NCBI GenBank assembly: GCA_947494035.1
Contig: CANLTN010000014.1
Coordinates: 1 to 64,000, forward strand
DNA length: 64,000 bases
From: Pseudovibrio sp947494035
GTDB taxonomy: Bacteria; Pseudomonadota; Alphaproteobacteria; Rhizobiales; Stappiaceae
Direction: 5' to 3'
In this document: positions 20,436 through 29,855 of the stretch, piece after piece
Position numbering within the stretch: position 1 is the first letter of the stretch
How the letters are laid out: each line of letters starts with the position of its first letter
Notes under the pieces: model-generated
What the model saw: the letters and a program-made list of their open reading frames with translations, nothing else
Told to the model about the DNA's origin: nothing
The model's database searches: none
Made by a program: the position numbers and the translations under genes

Positions 20436-21022
20436 AGCGTATGGTTATCTCCGAGATGAGTACACTATCTCTTTAGGCTTAGGCTTTTCGAATGGTCGGT
20501 GCTAACAGCCATGCCTGAATGCGGAGCAAGTTTGCGCTTTGGTTCTGGTTGGTTTTGGTCATCTCAGCATGGATGATGATTGCTCCCACCTAAGATCTAC
20601 GGGTCCTTCCTGGGGGTTTGGTTGACTGCGGGTAGTTCGCAAGGGCGGGCGTTTCGGCTGTTTGGTTCTCGGCCGGGTGGCAGTTTAATGTTGATGTCGA
20701 GATTGGAATAAAGCGGTGTTGGCAGAGTGAATGGGTGCTTCGTCAAATACACGTCTGCTTCGCTTATGAAATTAGGGTGCTCAGTAAAGTGAGCGGCTAC
20801 CTCCATCATGTACCCATAGAAGTAGGATTATTGGCGAAGTCTAATCTATCCCGATTGCCGAGGTACTTTGAAAATGGAATTGTGCGTAAGTATGATGATG
20901 GTGACCTACTGCAAAAAGGTGCAGCATCAAAACTCCTTTTAGTTGAGGGTGATGACCTTGAAAAAAGATGACATATCTAGCTACTTAGTTAGAGTTGGTG
21001 GCGTCGATATGGAAATGAAGTC
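20436..21022. other. Region without a supported gene
   Basis: Short frames exist on both strands (20735-20971 plus, 78 aa; 20597-20809 minus, 70 aa), but neither has a good ribosome site, a recognised motif or a neighbour that depends on it. The stretch separates the phage-like control genes from the defence cargo and is probably a decayed junction. Confidence 0.4.
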
Positions 21023-21358
21023 ATGGATGAACTTATTCAAAGGTTGAGACAATTTCGCGATGAAAGAGACTGGGGGCAGTTCCACACTCCAAAGGACTTG
21101 GCCATATCGGTTAATATTGAGGCTGCGGAGTTGTTGGAGCTTTTCCAGTGGCGTTCAGAGAAGCTGAAAGAGGATGAAGAGCTTGTAGAAAAAACCAGGT
21201 CTGAAGCTGCTGATGTATTCCTCTATCTGCTCATGTTCTGCGACACTATGGGCATAGACCTAGCGGTGGCTGCTCATGAAAAAATCTCTCAGAATCAATC
21301 TCGATTTCCGGTTGATGCTTCCTACGGTGTCGCTAAGCCAAATGATTACTCGGAGTAA
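21023..21358 (+). CDS. MazG-like nucleotide pyrophosphohydrolase
   Basis: The 111-aa protein is a single-domain all-alpha NTP pyrophosphatase of the MazG/RS21-C6 type, which hydrolyses (d)NTPs, often dCTP, to monophosphates. The metal-binding ExxE...ExxD pattern appears in EAAELLELFQW and in EAADVFLYLLMF. It ends two bases before the HNH gene. Paired MazG-like and nuclease genes recur in defence regions, so a nucleotide-depleting role alongside the nuclease is possible. Confidence 0.88.
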   Translation: MDELIQRLRQFRDERDWGQFHTPKDLAISVNIEAAELLELFQWRSEKLKEDEELVEKTRSEAADVFLYLLMFCDTMGIDLAVAAHEKISQNQSRFPVDASYGVAKPNDYSE

Positions 21359-21360
21359 CT

Positions 21361-22614
21361 ATGAAGTCTGCTGCAGATTTTTATGTATTTGAAAAATGGT
21401 TGAAGGCACCACCTTATGCGTTCGGCGGTAAAAATGAAGAGGGCGTGGTTCCCGCAGAAGAGAAAGAAGCTTACTGGAGGATTTTTAGCGAACTGCAAGA
21501 GGTTGCCAAGGCTGCCCTTGAGGGGCATCCGTATTCCGAACAGCTAAAGCTAAGACCTAAACTATATTCCCGGACACGAGGTTCGCGGGGGCATCGTCCA
21601 ACTGATTTATGGGTATCAATTTGTGCTAAAAGTGCGGATGCTTTCGGCTACATGCCGCAAATCTACGTTATTGCGTCCGTTAATGGCTTAGAGTTGGGAT
21701 TTGCAGCTTCAATTTCCGAAGACGACTATTACGACGCTGAGACTAAAGTGCGAAATAGAACCCTCATCCCGTTTATTAATTCTAAACTTCCGCTGCGCAC
21801 AGAAAGTATTGTCTCTCAAATTGACAATCAGCTCGCAGAACAGGGGGGGTGGGTTTTAAATAGGAAGACGAGACTTAGAAATGGAGACGAAGGCTTCAGT
21901 CAGTTCGGTTCATTTGCCCAACTGCTTCGATTTCTCAAATCGGAAGGCGATAGGACCGGTGCGGGAACTATTTGTAGGCAATTCTCGATTGAAGAATTAG
22001 AAAATGTCGATCTATATGCGGAGTTTGAGCAAGCGCTAGATAATTTTGTCGGATTACTCAATTTGTGTGCTCCTTCCCTTTGGGACCAGCAGGTGCTTGG
22101 AGCCCAGAGTGCGGTGCAAAAACTCGTTGAAGAGGCTCCATTCAATCCAGAAGACGAACAAGATGGAAAGAAGAAAGTCTGGGCAGAGGTTGCTCAACGG
22201 CAGGGGCAATCTAAGTTTAGGAAAACGCTCATTGAAGCATACGATGCTACCTGCTGTGTTACTGGGACTGCAGTACCCGATGTGCTTCAGGCTGCCCATA
22301 TTCGACCTTATAACGGTCCAAGTACAAATCATGTGAGCAATGGATTGTTGCTTCGTGCAGACATCCACACCTTGTTTGATTTGAAGCTGATAAAGATTGA
22401 ACCCGATACTATGATCGTCCACGTCTCGTCATCGCTGATGGGGACAAGTTATTGGACCTTGAACGGCCAAGTTCTCCGCATGCCTAGCAAAAAAAAATAC
22501 CACCCCAACAGAAATTCATTGGAAAAGCATTTCCAAGACGCGGAAAGCGAAGATGAGCCGAACTCAGCGAAGGTATTGGGCAGCCACGATTTAGCGGTCG
22601 ATATTGATAGTTAG
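21361..22614 (+). CDS. HNH endonuclease with MrcB-like N-terminal domain
   Basis: The 417-aa protein has an N-terminal region (about 50-140) containing RGSRGHRPTDLWVSI and IYVIASVNGLELGFAASI, similar in layout to MrcB/DUF3578-type domains. The C-terminus is an HNH nuclease: CCVTGTAVPDVLQAAHIRPY, then SNGLLLRADIHTLFDLKLI (about residues 295-345). This suggests a restriction-type enzyme that recognises a DNA mark through its N-terminus. GGAG precedes the ATG, and the gene follows the MazG-like gene by two bases, so the pair is one operon. Confidence 0.85.
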   Translation: MKSAADFYVFEKWLKAPPYAFGGKNEEGVVPAEEKEAYWRIFSELQEVAKAALEGHPYSEQLKLRPKLYSRTRGSRGHRPTDLWVSICAKSADAFGYMPQIYVIASVNGLELGFAASISEDDYYDAETKVRNRTLIPFINSKLPLRTESIVSQIDNQLAEQGGWVLNRKTRLRNGDEGFSQFGSFAQLLRFLKSEGDRTGAGTICRQFSIEELENVDLYAEFEQALDNFVGLLNLCAPSLWDQQVLGAQSAVQKLVEEAPFNPEDEQDGKKKVWAEVAQRQGQSKFRKTLIEAYDATCCVTGTAVPDVLQAAHIRPYNGPSTNHVSNGLLLRADIHTLFDLKLIKIEPDTMIVHVSSSLMGTSYWTLNGQVLRMPSKKKYHPNRNSLEKHFQDAESEDEPNSAKVLGSHDLAVDIDS

Positions 22615-22654
22615 TGCATGGTTGGTATTTGGACCATCGGAATTATTGCTTCCG

Positions 22655-22820
22655 GAGCCGGCGGGCGGGTAGCCTGAGGCACTTTATGGTCATTTGGTGT
22701 TGTGGTGTTTCCTCCAGCTCTCGATGATTATCTGGGCATTTCGTAGTGAATAGAAGATTTCGCCTTTCACTAACTCGTCCCGCATTCGCCCATTAAAGCT
22801 CTCGCAGTATTCGTTTTCCT
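22655..22820 (-). pseudogene. IS3-family transposase (OrfB) C-terminal remnant
   Basis: Minus-strand translation gives ENEYCESFNGRMRDELVKG and then IFYSLRNAQIIIESWRKHHNTK, the typical end of IS3-group DDE transposases. It is followed by a decayed RPHSALGY motif with two stop codons. The upstream part is missing or unrecognisable. The IS481-type element at 22824-23822 inserted at its edge. Confidence 0.8.
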
Positions 22821-22823
22821 AGG

Positions 22824-23822
22824 TGTTTAGTCCCGATATGTGGTTGGCTGGGTTGATTTTGAAACGGTGCGGGTCATTTGTCCCGATTTTGCAGATTTAT
22901 TCGAATGGCGTGAGGACCTGTAGCGTCTTCAGTCGCCGCGCATAGTTGTAAGCCGCAATAAAGTCCGTGACATGCGTTTCAAACTGAGAATGTGTGTCGT
23001 AGTGATAGCGTTTGACCGTTGCCTCCTTGATCGTCCGGTTCATGCGCTCAACCTGCCCGTTCGTCCAGGGATGGTTCACCTTGGTCAGGCGCTGGTCGAT
23101 GGCGTTCTCCCGGCAAACACGGCTGAAGGTGTGTTCGAAGGGGAACCGGTCCTGCTTGCGGTTGGTGAATTGGATGCCGTTATCGGTCAGGATCGTATGG
23201 ATCTTGTACGGCACCGCTGCGATCAGATTGCGCAGGAATTGGGCGGCGACCACCTTGCCCGCTCGCTCATGTAACTCCACATAGGCGAACTTTGAGGTTC
23301 GGTCGATGGCCACAAAGAGGCGGATTTTGCCTTCGCCGGTGCGAACCTCGGCAATATCGATATGGAAATACCCGATGGGGTAGCGCTTGAACTTCTTCTT
23401 CGGTTTGTCACCTTCGACCTCTGGCAGCCCGCTGATGCCATGGCGCTGCAAGCAACGATGCAATGAGGAGCGTGTGAGATGCGGGATCGTCGGCTGAAGA
23501 ACATATAGGCAGTCATCCAGCGGCATCAGCGTGTGCCGCCGAAACGCGACGACGGCTGCTTCTTCCTCAATACTGAGAACGGTCGAACGCACTGCCTTCG
23601 GCCCCATCGCAGCATCATGTACATAATTGCGTTTGCGCTACTTGACCACCGTTTTGACGTTGATCCCCAACTCCCGGCTCAACGCCGCGTTCGGAGCTTT
23701 CGATCGCTGTATGAGAGCTCGGACGGCGTGCGTTGTCTTGGCGCTCCCGTGACGAATCTGTCCAATAGTGTGCCCTTCTTATGATCACTGATCTGTAGCC
23801 CACCACATCGCGGGACTAAACA
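22824..23822 (-). mobile_element. IS481-family insertion sequence, 999 bp
   Basis: Terminal inverted repeats begin TGTTTAGTCCCG at both ends and match for about 28 bases with three mismatches. CCTAGG occurs directly on each side (22818-22823 and 23823-23828), consistent with a 6-bp target duplication, though the hexamer is itself palindromic. One DDE transposase frame fills the element but is interrupted. Confidence 0.88.
22897..23766 (-). pseudogene. IS481 transposase with an in-frame amber stop
   Basis: The frame begins at about 23766 with GQIRHGSAKTTHAVRALIQR and reads through the N-terminal HTH to VVK, where a TAG (23638-23640) replaces the Trp of the family's KWRKR motif. It then continues in the same frame to 22897. 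The DDE residues are present: FHIDIAEV, LTDNGIQF and NGQVERMNRTIKEATV. The codon at the expected start is ATT instead of ATG. The downstream 236-aa part from 23607 lacks the HTH, so the copy is probably inactive unless the stop is read through. Confidence 0.85.
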
Positions 23823-23894
23823 CCTAGGTCGACTTAATCGGTCGCTCACGAAGTTGAGCTCATTTCGGTCATTCATCAGTTCATAGGCCTTCGC

Positions 23895-24030
23895 GCTTGC
23901 AGTATGTCACTGAGTGACCGTTGCTGCTATTCGCCTGATGACGGAGCAGTGCCATACAGAACGAAATGACAACTCAGGATTGACCTTAATGATCTTGACG
24001 CAAAGCGCCAAAAGCGGTCTTTGGATGCGT
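23895..24030. repeat. Island dispersed repeat, copy E (partial, weakest)
   Basis: The block GTGACCGTTGCTGCTATTCG (23914-23933) and a later GCAAAGCGCCAAAAGCGG resemble segments of the better copies at 32.4 and 33.8 kb (GTGACCATTGCTGCCATTCA; GCGCAAAGAGCGG). The TGCAGCGAAGG core is missing. Bases 23829-24156 otherwise contain no gene and should hold the promoter of the SIR2 gene. Confidence 0.45.
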
Positions 24031-24156
24031 TCGCGAATTTATATAAGGTGTTAAGAGGATTCAAGCATTCGCTATTCTGGGATCATCGCCTCAGGCTGTC
24101 TACCATGACAGCGTGATTACAATTAAATAATACTTTAGAAACAAAAGGATTACGCA

Positions 24157-27100
24157 ATGAGCAATGATGCAACACCGTCGATTTTGGATAGCTTTCGTAG
24201 CCTTCCCGACTTTCCAAAATTTGAGGCGTTTGCACGTGCTCTTTGGCAGGATGAAGCCGCTGTTATGGTTGGCGCAGGCTTCAGCCGAGTGTGCACCCGC
24301 GAACCAAACACACCCGCGCCTCCACTTTGGGGTGACTTCAAAACAGAGATGGCAACCGCCTTAGGGTACAGCCAAGGAGAGGGGCCCGATGCCCTCAGAT
24401 TAGCTCAGGAGTATAAGACACTCCATGGCGAAAGCGGGTTGGATCAGTTGATCAGCCGTCTGATTGTAGATGACCAATGGGAGCCAGGTCCACTCCATAA
24501 ACAGCTAATGGAGCTGCCATGGCGGGACGTTCTCACAACCAACTGGGACACGTTGCTCGAACGCACTAAAACTCAAACCCCAGACAGAATTTATAGCTGT
24601 GTGCGGACTATCCAAGACATCGCTCAACGGGCCCGACCTCGGATTGTAAAGCTGCATGGCTCATTGCCTTCCCATAAGCCCTTCATATTTACTGAAGATG
24701 ACTATCGAACTTATCCGGTCCGATTTGCACCATTCGTTAATCTTGCTCAACAGGTCATGCTTGAGCATGAACTTTGCCTTATCGGTTTTTCCGGCATCGA
24801 CCCTAACTTCTTGGAGTGGAGCGGTTGGGTTCGCGACACTCTCAGTGTTTCGTCACGACGCATCCGGTTCGTCGGCGCACTCAACCTATCACCGGTGTCA
24901 AGGGCGCTCCTAGAAGAGCGAAATGTAACCCCAATTGATCTCGCGCCACTCGTTTCTGATCTGCGCCACGATGAGCAACATGAGAAGGCTCTCGAACTTT
25001 TCTTTAAGGCGCTGTTGGCCTCAAAGCCGCCGTCTCCTTATGTGTGGAACATAGACTATAACAAGTTTTCTCAATCTTCTGTTCCCACTGAAGAAGATCG
25101 CCCCACCCGCGAGGAAGTCGTAAGCGCATGGGTGAAGGACAGAAGTAGTTATCCTGGCTGGATCATTGGCCCTATTCGGGAAACACACAGGCTAGGCGAT
25201 AGATTTCCAGCAGTACGGAAACCCGGCGAATGTACAGAGGCTCATTTACGCTTTGCATTGGAAAGTATATGGCGCCATCGAACCGCTGGGATCTGGCTCA
25301 ATCACCACGATATTCAAGAAGCCAATACCCACTTTGAGGGTGCAGAACAAAGATTATCGAGTTCCCAAAAAACCGAACTTTGCTCTTCAATTGCTTCGGA
25401 GTGGCGTCGTTATCAAAACTGGGATGAGTGGACGTGTTGGATGACCAGATTGGAAGCAATCGGTAGTGATGAATCAACCTTACATCACGCATACGAAGCA
25501 GGACAACGCGCCCTACTAAATTGGGATGATGATGAAGTCGAGAAAGCAGCCAATGCAATCAAGAGTAACCAGCCGATCTGGATGATGAGGCGCGCTGGAC
25601 TATTGGCGACATTATTTCACGACCGGGAGGCAGCAGAGCTATATGAAGCTGCGCTTCTCTGCATTCGCCAGAAACTTCTTAAGGCTCCGAAATCCGCATG
25701 GTTGATTTCCCTAGAGGGATGGGCGGCTCTTTTCCATAGAGTATCTTATACTGCATTGAAGGGAGACCTCTATTCCTTTCCCAAGGATGAAAGTCACGAA
25801 ACTCGGATGCGCTATGTCGCAGCAAAAGCCGACCCTTGGGATACAATTAAGCGCCTTGATGACCTCGCAACGTCAAGAATTGACCGCAATAAAGAGGACG
25901 AAGTGCAATGGAAGCTCTCGTTCAAGTCTGGTCGATACAGTCCTGGCGGCACCACGCGATTAGGCGGAGACGACGAATGTCCATTCTATGGTCTGCTTGA
26001 ACTAATCGAGCGGACAGGTGCGCCCGAAGGTATTGCGCATACCAATCTGTTCTCCTCGCGGCTGGTGACAGCATATCGGGCGATTACGAACCACGATGAA
26101 GGGGATCTCTTGACCTTCCTTGCTAGATATCGCGGGTCGGACAAAAAGATACTCGATTGGATCATGCCACGCATGAAAGTCGCTCTTCTTACTGAGGCAA
26201 CTATCGAACATTTTGTTTCAGTTATCCCACAACGCATAGACAGGCTTGTCAAATTAGGTGCTTCTCATAGAATCAATAACCATTTGGTTTTTCTTATGGA
26301 ACTCTTGGCAAGGATCGTTGTCCGTGCGCCAGCCATGCGGGCCTTGAAGGTTTTTCAGTGGGTGGTCAAACTGCTTGACTCTTCTGCGCTTGGGTTCAAT
26401 AGCTACTCTGCCTGCGAAGCGGTTCTGAAAGGTGCCGTTGAAGCCATGAAGATTGATGAACGCCAGAAAGCGTTGGAATTGGCCTTGCACATAAAAACAC
26501 CAGGCGAGGCTGGAATACAGGCACCTGAACAACGCTGGCCGGAGATTTTTGACGCTTTCTCAGATGAAGACATGCAAAAGCTCAACTCCTCTCCGCACAA
26601 CTCTGTTCGAATTGATTCCCTGATTGAGCTAGCCAACGACGGAGCAGAAATAGACCGGGCCAGAGCTTTGAGGCGACTTCACGCGCTCCATAAAGCCGAT
26701 AAGCTATCCAAGAATCAGGCCAAATTACTAGAAACGGCAATATGGGCAGGTTGTGGTAAAGGTGAATGGCCTCGTAACACACAACTGCATCCTTGGGTTT
26801 TTCTGGAGTTGCCTGGCAAGGAGCGCGCGAACACACTGTTTCTTGAGAAGATTGTAGGCGCTGTGGCGAGTGGCAAAATCGGGCACGAGTTATTGATGAA
26901 CTTTCGTGTGGGTTTGGAGAGAACAGAGGCTGTTGTCCAAAAAGAAACAACTATTTCTTGTATCCAAAGCTGCTTGGCATGGACGCCCACTGTGACAGAA
27001 GAAAAAGATCCACTTCACCGGGCTCTGTCGAGAGTTGATGAGCATAACCGCGCAACAGGGAGTGAAATCGGCGAGGTCTTAGCATTGTGTCTGCTGCCAC

Positions 27101-27684
27101 GCCTCGAAACTGAGGACCTGCCGGAAGATTCCATTAAGCAATTGAAGGAGCTTGATAATATTGCACACATACCATCCTTGGCCGCAACGGCATTTCATGT
27201 ATCGCGCCTATGGCCGTGTCATCAATTGAAAGCCTTCGCACAAATTCGATCCGCAATCGCCAGCCGTGATCCAAGTCGTGTGTATCCTGCCTATACCGCG
27301 ATGAAGCAGTTTATTGATAATGCTTCTGCAGAATCCATTGTTCCCCGCGAAATTAAAGAGCTTTTGCTCCACGCTTGTGAACAACGGACACAACCAGGAT
27401 TGAGTTCTACCCTCAATCTATTGGGTGACATGGTCGATAAGTCCCAATTGCACGACGATGAATTGGATCGCCTTTCAAGTGCGCTGCCATACTTGCTCAC
27501 TGAGTATAGTTATGAACAAAAGAATTTGGAGGTTCTTTCGATGGCCGAATTACCCGGCGTTCGCAAGGGGGTGCATCGCCTCTCGAAACTTCTTTTGGAT
27601 CGCGATGCTGGATTGGAAGCGTTGAAATCAGAGCTTGGAAGTGATCCGCTACCAGAAGTTCGTTCTGTTGAATTAATAGACTAG
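24157..27684 (+). CDS. Large SIR2-domain protein, probable NAD-depleting anti-phage effector
   Basis: The 1175-aa protein has an N-terminal SIR2-like domain (about residues 1-290). It shows VGAGFSR (38-44), LTTNWDTLLER (126-136), the catalytic-type KLHGSL (His 167) and the FTEDDYRTY motif that follows in defence sirtuins. The remaining 880 residues are helical, without a recognised enzyme motif, and resemble the repeat-rich sensor regions of single-gene DSR-type systems. In that family phage sensing triggers NAD+ hydrolysis and abortive infection; here this is inferred from architecture. AGGATTACGC precedes the ATG. It is a lone gene between degenerate repeats. Confidence 0.85.
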   Translation: MSNDATPSILDSFRSLPDFPKFEAFARALWQDEAAVMVGAGFSRVCTREPNTPAPPLWGDFKTEMATALGYSQGEGPDALRLAQEYKTLHGESGLDQLISRLIVDDQWEPGPLHKQLMELPWRDVLTTNWDTLLERTKTQTPDRIYSCVRTIQDIAQRARPRIVKLHGSLPSHKPFIFTEDDYRTYPVRFAPFVNLAQQVMLEHELCLIGFSGIDPNFLEWSGWVRDTLSVSSRRIRFVGALNLSPVSRALLEERNVTPIDLAPLVSDLRHDEQHEKALELFFKALLASKPPSPYVWNIDYNKFSQSSVPTEEDRPTREEVVSAWVKDRSSYPGWIIGPIRETHRLGDRFPAVRKPGECTEAHLRFALESIWRHRTAGIWLNHHDIQEANTHFEGAEQRLSSSQKTELCSSIASEWRRYQNWDEWTCWMTRLEAIGSDESTLHHAYEAGQRALLNWDDDEVEKAANAIKSNQPIWMMRRAGLLATLFHDREAAELYEAALLCIRQKLLKAPKSAWLISLEGWAALFHRVSYTALKGDLYSFPKDESHETRMRYVAAKADPWDTIKRLDDLATSRIDRNKEDEVQWKLSFKSGRYSPGGTTRLGGDDECPFYGLLELIERTGAPEGIAHTNLFSSRLVTAYRAITNHDEGDLLTFLARYRGSDKKILDWIMPRMKVALLTEATIEHFVSVIPQRIDRLVKLGASHRINNHLVFLMELLARIVVRAPAMRALKVFQWVVKLLDSSALGFNSYSACEAVLKGAVEAMKIDERQKALELALHIKTPGEAGIQAPEQRWPEIFDAFSDEDMQKLNSSPHNSVRIDSLIELANDGAEIDRARALRRLHALHKADKLSKNQAKLLETAIWAGCGKGEWPRNTQLHPWVFLELPGKERANTLFLEKIVGAVASGKIGHELLMNFRVGLERTEAVVQKETTISCIQSCLAWTPTVTEEKDPLHRALSRVDEHNRATGSEIGEVLALCLLPRLETEDLPEDSIKQLKELDNIAHIPSLAATAFHVSRLWPCHQLKAFAQIRSAIASRDPSRVYPAYTAMKQFIDNASAESIVPREIKELLLHACEQRTQPGLSSTLNLLGDMVDKSQLHDDELDRLSSALPYLLTEYSYEQKNLEVLSMAELPGVRKGVHRLSKLLLDRDAGLEALKSELGSDPLPEVRSVELID

Positions 27685-27869
27685 TACTGCAACATATTTA
27701 GGTAGCAGATTTGAGGAAACGCACTGCAGCACTAGATGAGACGTCCAATGACTCCTCGAGACCGAGAGGAGCAACCAAAGCAAACTCTCGAATGCATCTA
27801 AGTGATCTTTTGAAAACGCTACTTCAACCCATGAGGGAAATACTTGAACGTGCGCTCGGGAGCGCACGG

Positions 27870-28050
27870 CGTTAGCAATGGCTGATGTTGACTTGGATTT
27901 CTGCACTGCAGCGAAGGTCGGCTTTGTCCCGCATCTCACGGTTAATCCCGGTATGTGGCAGTGTGACCAAAGCTGACATTTGGGCGCTTATTGTGTGTGC
28001 CTTGCCAGCGCGCGCTTTCAACTACAGGTCGATCTCTTTTAGCTCGCGAT
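27870..28050. repeat. Island dispersed repeat, copy A
   Basis: It contains TGCAGCGAAGGTCGGCTTTG (27907-27926), identical to copy B, preceded by GCAATGGCTGATGTTGACTT and followed by a degenerate GTGACCA...GCTGACATT block and CAACTACAGGTCGATCTC. It separates the SIR2 gene from the convergent nuclease gene. No gene is supported in 27685-28072. Confidence 0.7.
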
Positions 28051-28072
28051 GGAGCACGGAAAGAAGGGCTCT

Positions 28073-28999
28073 TTAGTTGGACCCTTCATTAGAGATCTTT
28101 AACCAGTACTGGAGTGAGCCTGTGAGTAGTGCCTGGTTTGCAAAAGCAAACTCAGTAAGCTTAGTTTTTTCAATTATATGTACATTGTCTGGGATTATGT
28201 CCCCGTAGTTACCAGTCGCTGCAAAGAGGAATACTTGATCAACTTGCTGGTCTAATGCATACCTTGTAGCAGGAAGAATTTTTGTACCTTTGTGCTTTAC
28301 CTGCAGCCCCGCTGAACCGTGTTCGCAATGCATAAATGTTGCTTCGAATCTTGGAGTATTCTTTGCATGACTGCTTAGAATGACCCTCCAGCCACGTTCT
28401 TGCAAATACAAGGAAACTAGGTCTTCCAAGTCGTAGGAATCTAGTAGATCTAGGAATGGCCCCAAATAACGGGGCAGTTCTAATCGACAGTTTTCGTTCT
28501 CTTTCTGATTGTATAACCAGTCGCTATATCGCCGACTTGTGGTGTCACGAATTTTTTGCAAGGTTGGCCCTTGTGAGAACCTTGCTTTTACTAGCCCTGG
28601 AACTTCCCTGTCTACTATCGAGCTACCACTTGTTTGGCCGCCAGGTAAATCAACGGGAACAACATGATGCATGTCATATTGCTCTGCATTTGATCTATCT
28701 TTCGGATCCTTGAATGCAAACCTCGGTGCGCCTTTCACCCTACCCAATAGATACCTACCATGTGCATCACGTGCCCAAATTAAATCCCCTAGCTGTACTT
28801 TCTCTAGTATTGCATGCACCGATCTTTTCCGTTTGCCATGAACCCCTCGGTGTCTCTTTAGATATTGCGAAACGTTTTCTTGAGTTTCCGCCGTAGGTAT
28901 GCCCCAGCCAAGTCCAAAGCAGCTATTTTCAATGCAGTAAGACACTACAGATTCGGCAGTTTTTCCTTTCGGCCGCAGGTGAATGCGCCATAAATCCAT
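28073..28999 (-). CDS. EVE-like / PD-(D/E)XK predicted modification-dependent nuclease
   Basis: The 308-aa protein starts MDLWRIHLRPKG, has FGLGWGI, and then ILEKVQLGDLIWARDAHGRYLLGRVKG, the layout of PUA/EVE-like folds that flip out modified bases. The C-terminal 120 residues contain LEDLVSLYLQERGWRVILSS and later FEATFMHCEHGSAGLQVKHKG. This resembles an Mrr-type restriction-endonuclease fold, with Gln-x-Lys as the active-site half. Together they suggest a type IV-like restriction enzyme. Domain calls are by eye. AAGGAGAGG precedes the ATG. Confidence 0.65.
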   Translation of the reverse strand: MDLWRIHLRPKGKTAESVVSYCIENSCFGLGWGIPTAETQENVSQYLKRHRGVHGKRKRSVHAILEKVQLGDLIWARDAHGRYLLGRVKGAPRFAFKDPKDRSNAEQYDMHHVVPVDLPGGQTSGSSIVDREVPGLVKARFSQGPTLQKIRDTTSRRYSDWLYNQKENENCRLELPRYLGPFLDLLDSYDLEDLVSLYLQERGWRVILSSHAKNTPRFEATFMHCEHGSAGLQVKHKGTKILPATRYALDQQVDQVFLFAATGNYGDIIPDNVHIIEKTKLTEFAFANQALLTGSLQYWLKISNEGSN

Positions 29000-29063
29000 T
29001 GGTTTCCTCTCCTTAGTTGGATGATGTAGTTTGTCGGTAGGATCTAGCCGCTACTTCTACACC

Positions 29064-29273
29064 TTAGTGCCTGAATCCGTTATGGACCCAAGCGACAAAC
29101 GCGAACATCCCGCCCGCCCCTATCATACCTCCAATCACCTCGCCTATGAATTCAGCGCTGAAGGCTGGCGGCGTTACATCCTGACCTGTTGCGAACAGCA
29201 AAGCCAAGCCAATTGGCCCCATCACCACACCCCAGCGAAAAGCTTTTCTGACACTCCGTCTTCCAGGCTTCAT
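29064..29273 (-). CDS. Small two-helix membrane protein
   Basis: The 69-aa product has a basic N-terminus (MKPGRRSVRKAFRW) and two hydrophobic segments (GVVMGPIGLALLFATG and IGGMIGAGGMFAFVAWV). A GAGAGGG sequence sits just before the ATG. No family is recognised. Being small, basic and membrane-spanning it could be a holin-like or toxin-like peptide, but nothing in the sequence proves that. Confidence 0.55.
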   Translation of the reverse strand: MKPGRRSVRKAFRWGVVMGPIGLALLFATGQDVTPPAFSAEFIGEVIGGMIGAGGMFAFVAWVHNGFRH

Positions 29274-29522
29274 TACACCCTCTCAGACTTAGTTTCCTAA
29301 TAGGGAGGGTATGTTTCGCGGTAGGGGCGCTCAGCTCATGAAATCAGGTATGTTTCATTGAGCTGTCCTCCGTAGTTGGATGGCGCCAAGTGTTAGCTGA
29401 TAAACCAAACCAACTCGCAAATCGATAGGGGGGCTTCGAACTCCGACAAGACGATGCTGTGGTAACAGGAGAGAAAGGGAAAACGCATAGAACGTGGTAC
29501 TTGAAGACATAAAGCCACTTAA

Positions 29523-29705
29523 TTATTTTACGAGCGGCTCAATCTTTTCTTTAATCTGTTTTAGCATTTTCTCTTCGCAATACTCTCTATATTTTGCAAT
29601 ATTCCGTTTTATCTCCTCGCTTGCTTTGGACAACTCTTGAGCTTGGTTCAAGGTTATGATTGGGAAAGTTAGATTATCGACGGAACAATCTCGGATTTCA
29701 ATCAT
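29523..29705 (-). CDS. Small hypothetical protein, 60 aa
   Basis: The frame opens at an ATG preceded by GAGGT nine bases upstream. It encodes a highly charged, probably helical or coiled-coil protein (ELSKASEEIKRNIAKYREYCEEKMLKQIKEKIEPLVK). No family is recognised. It lies between the small membrane protein and the EVE-HNH gene, all on the minus strand. Confidence 0.5.
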   Translation of the reverse strand: MIEIRDCSVDNLTFPIITLNQAQELSKASEEIKRNIAKYREYCEEKMLKQIKEKIEPLVK

Positions 29706-29855
29706 TTTTGAAGCACCTCGATGAGCGGCATTAAGCTCCTTTGTGGGACTGTCAGGCTGAGTGCACGGGCGCATATATTAGATGGCGGCGGCGATGCGTA
29801 TTAGATACTGGAAAACCTATTATACTAAGCAGGCAAGGTGAGAGTTGATTGCCGC

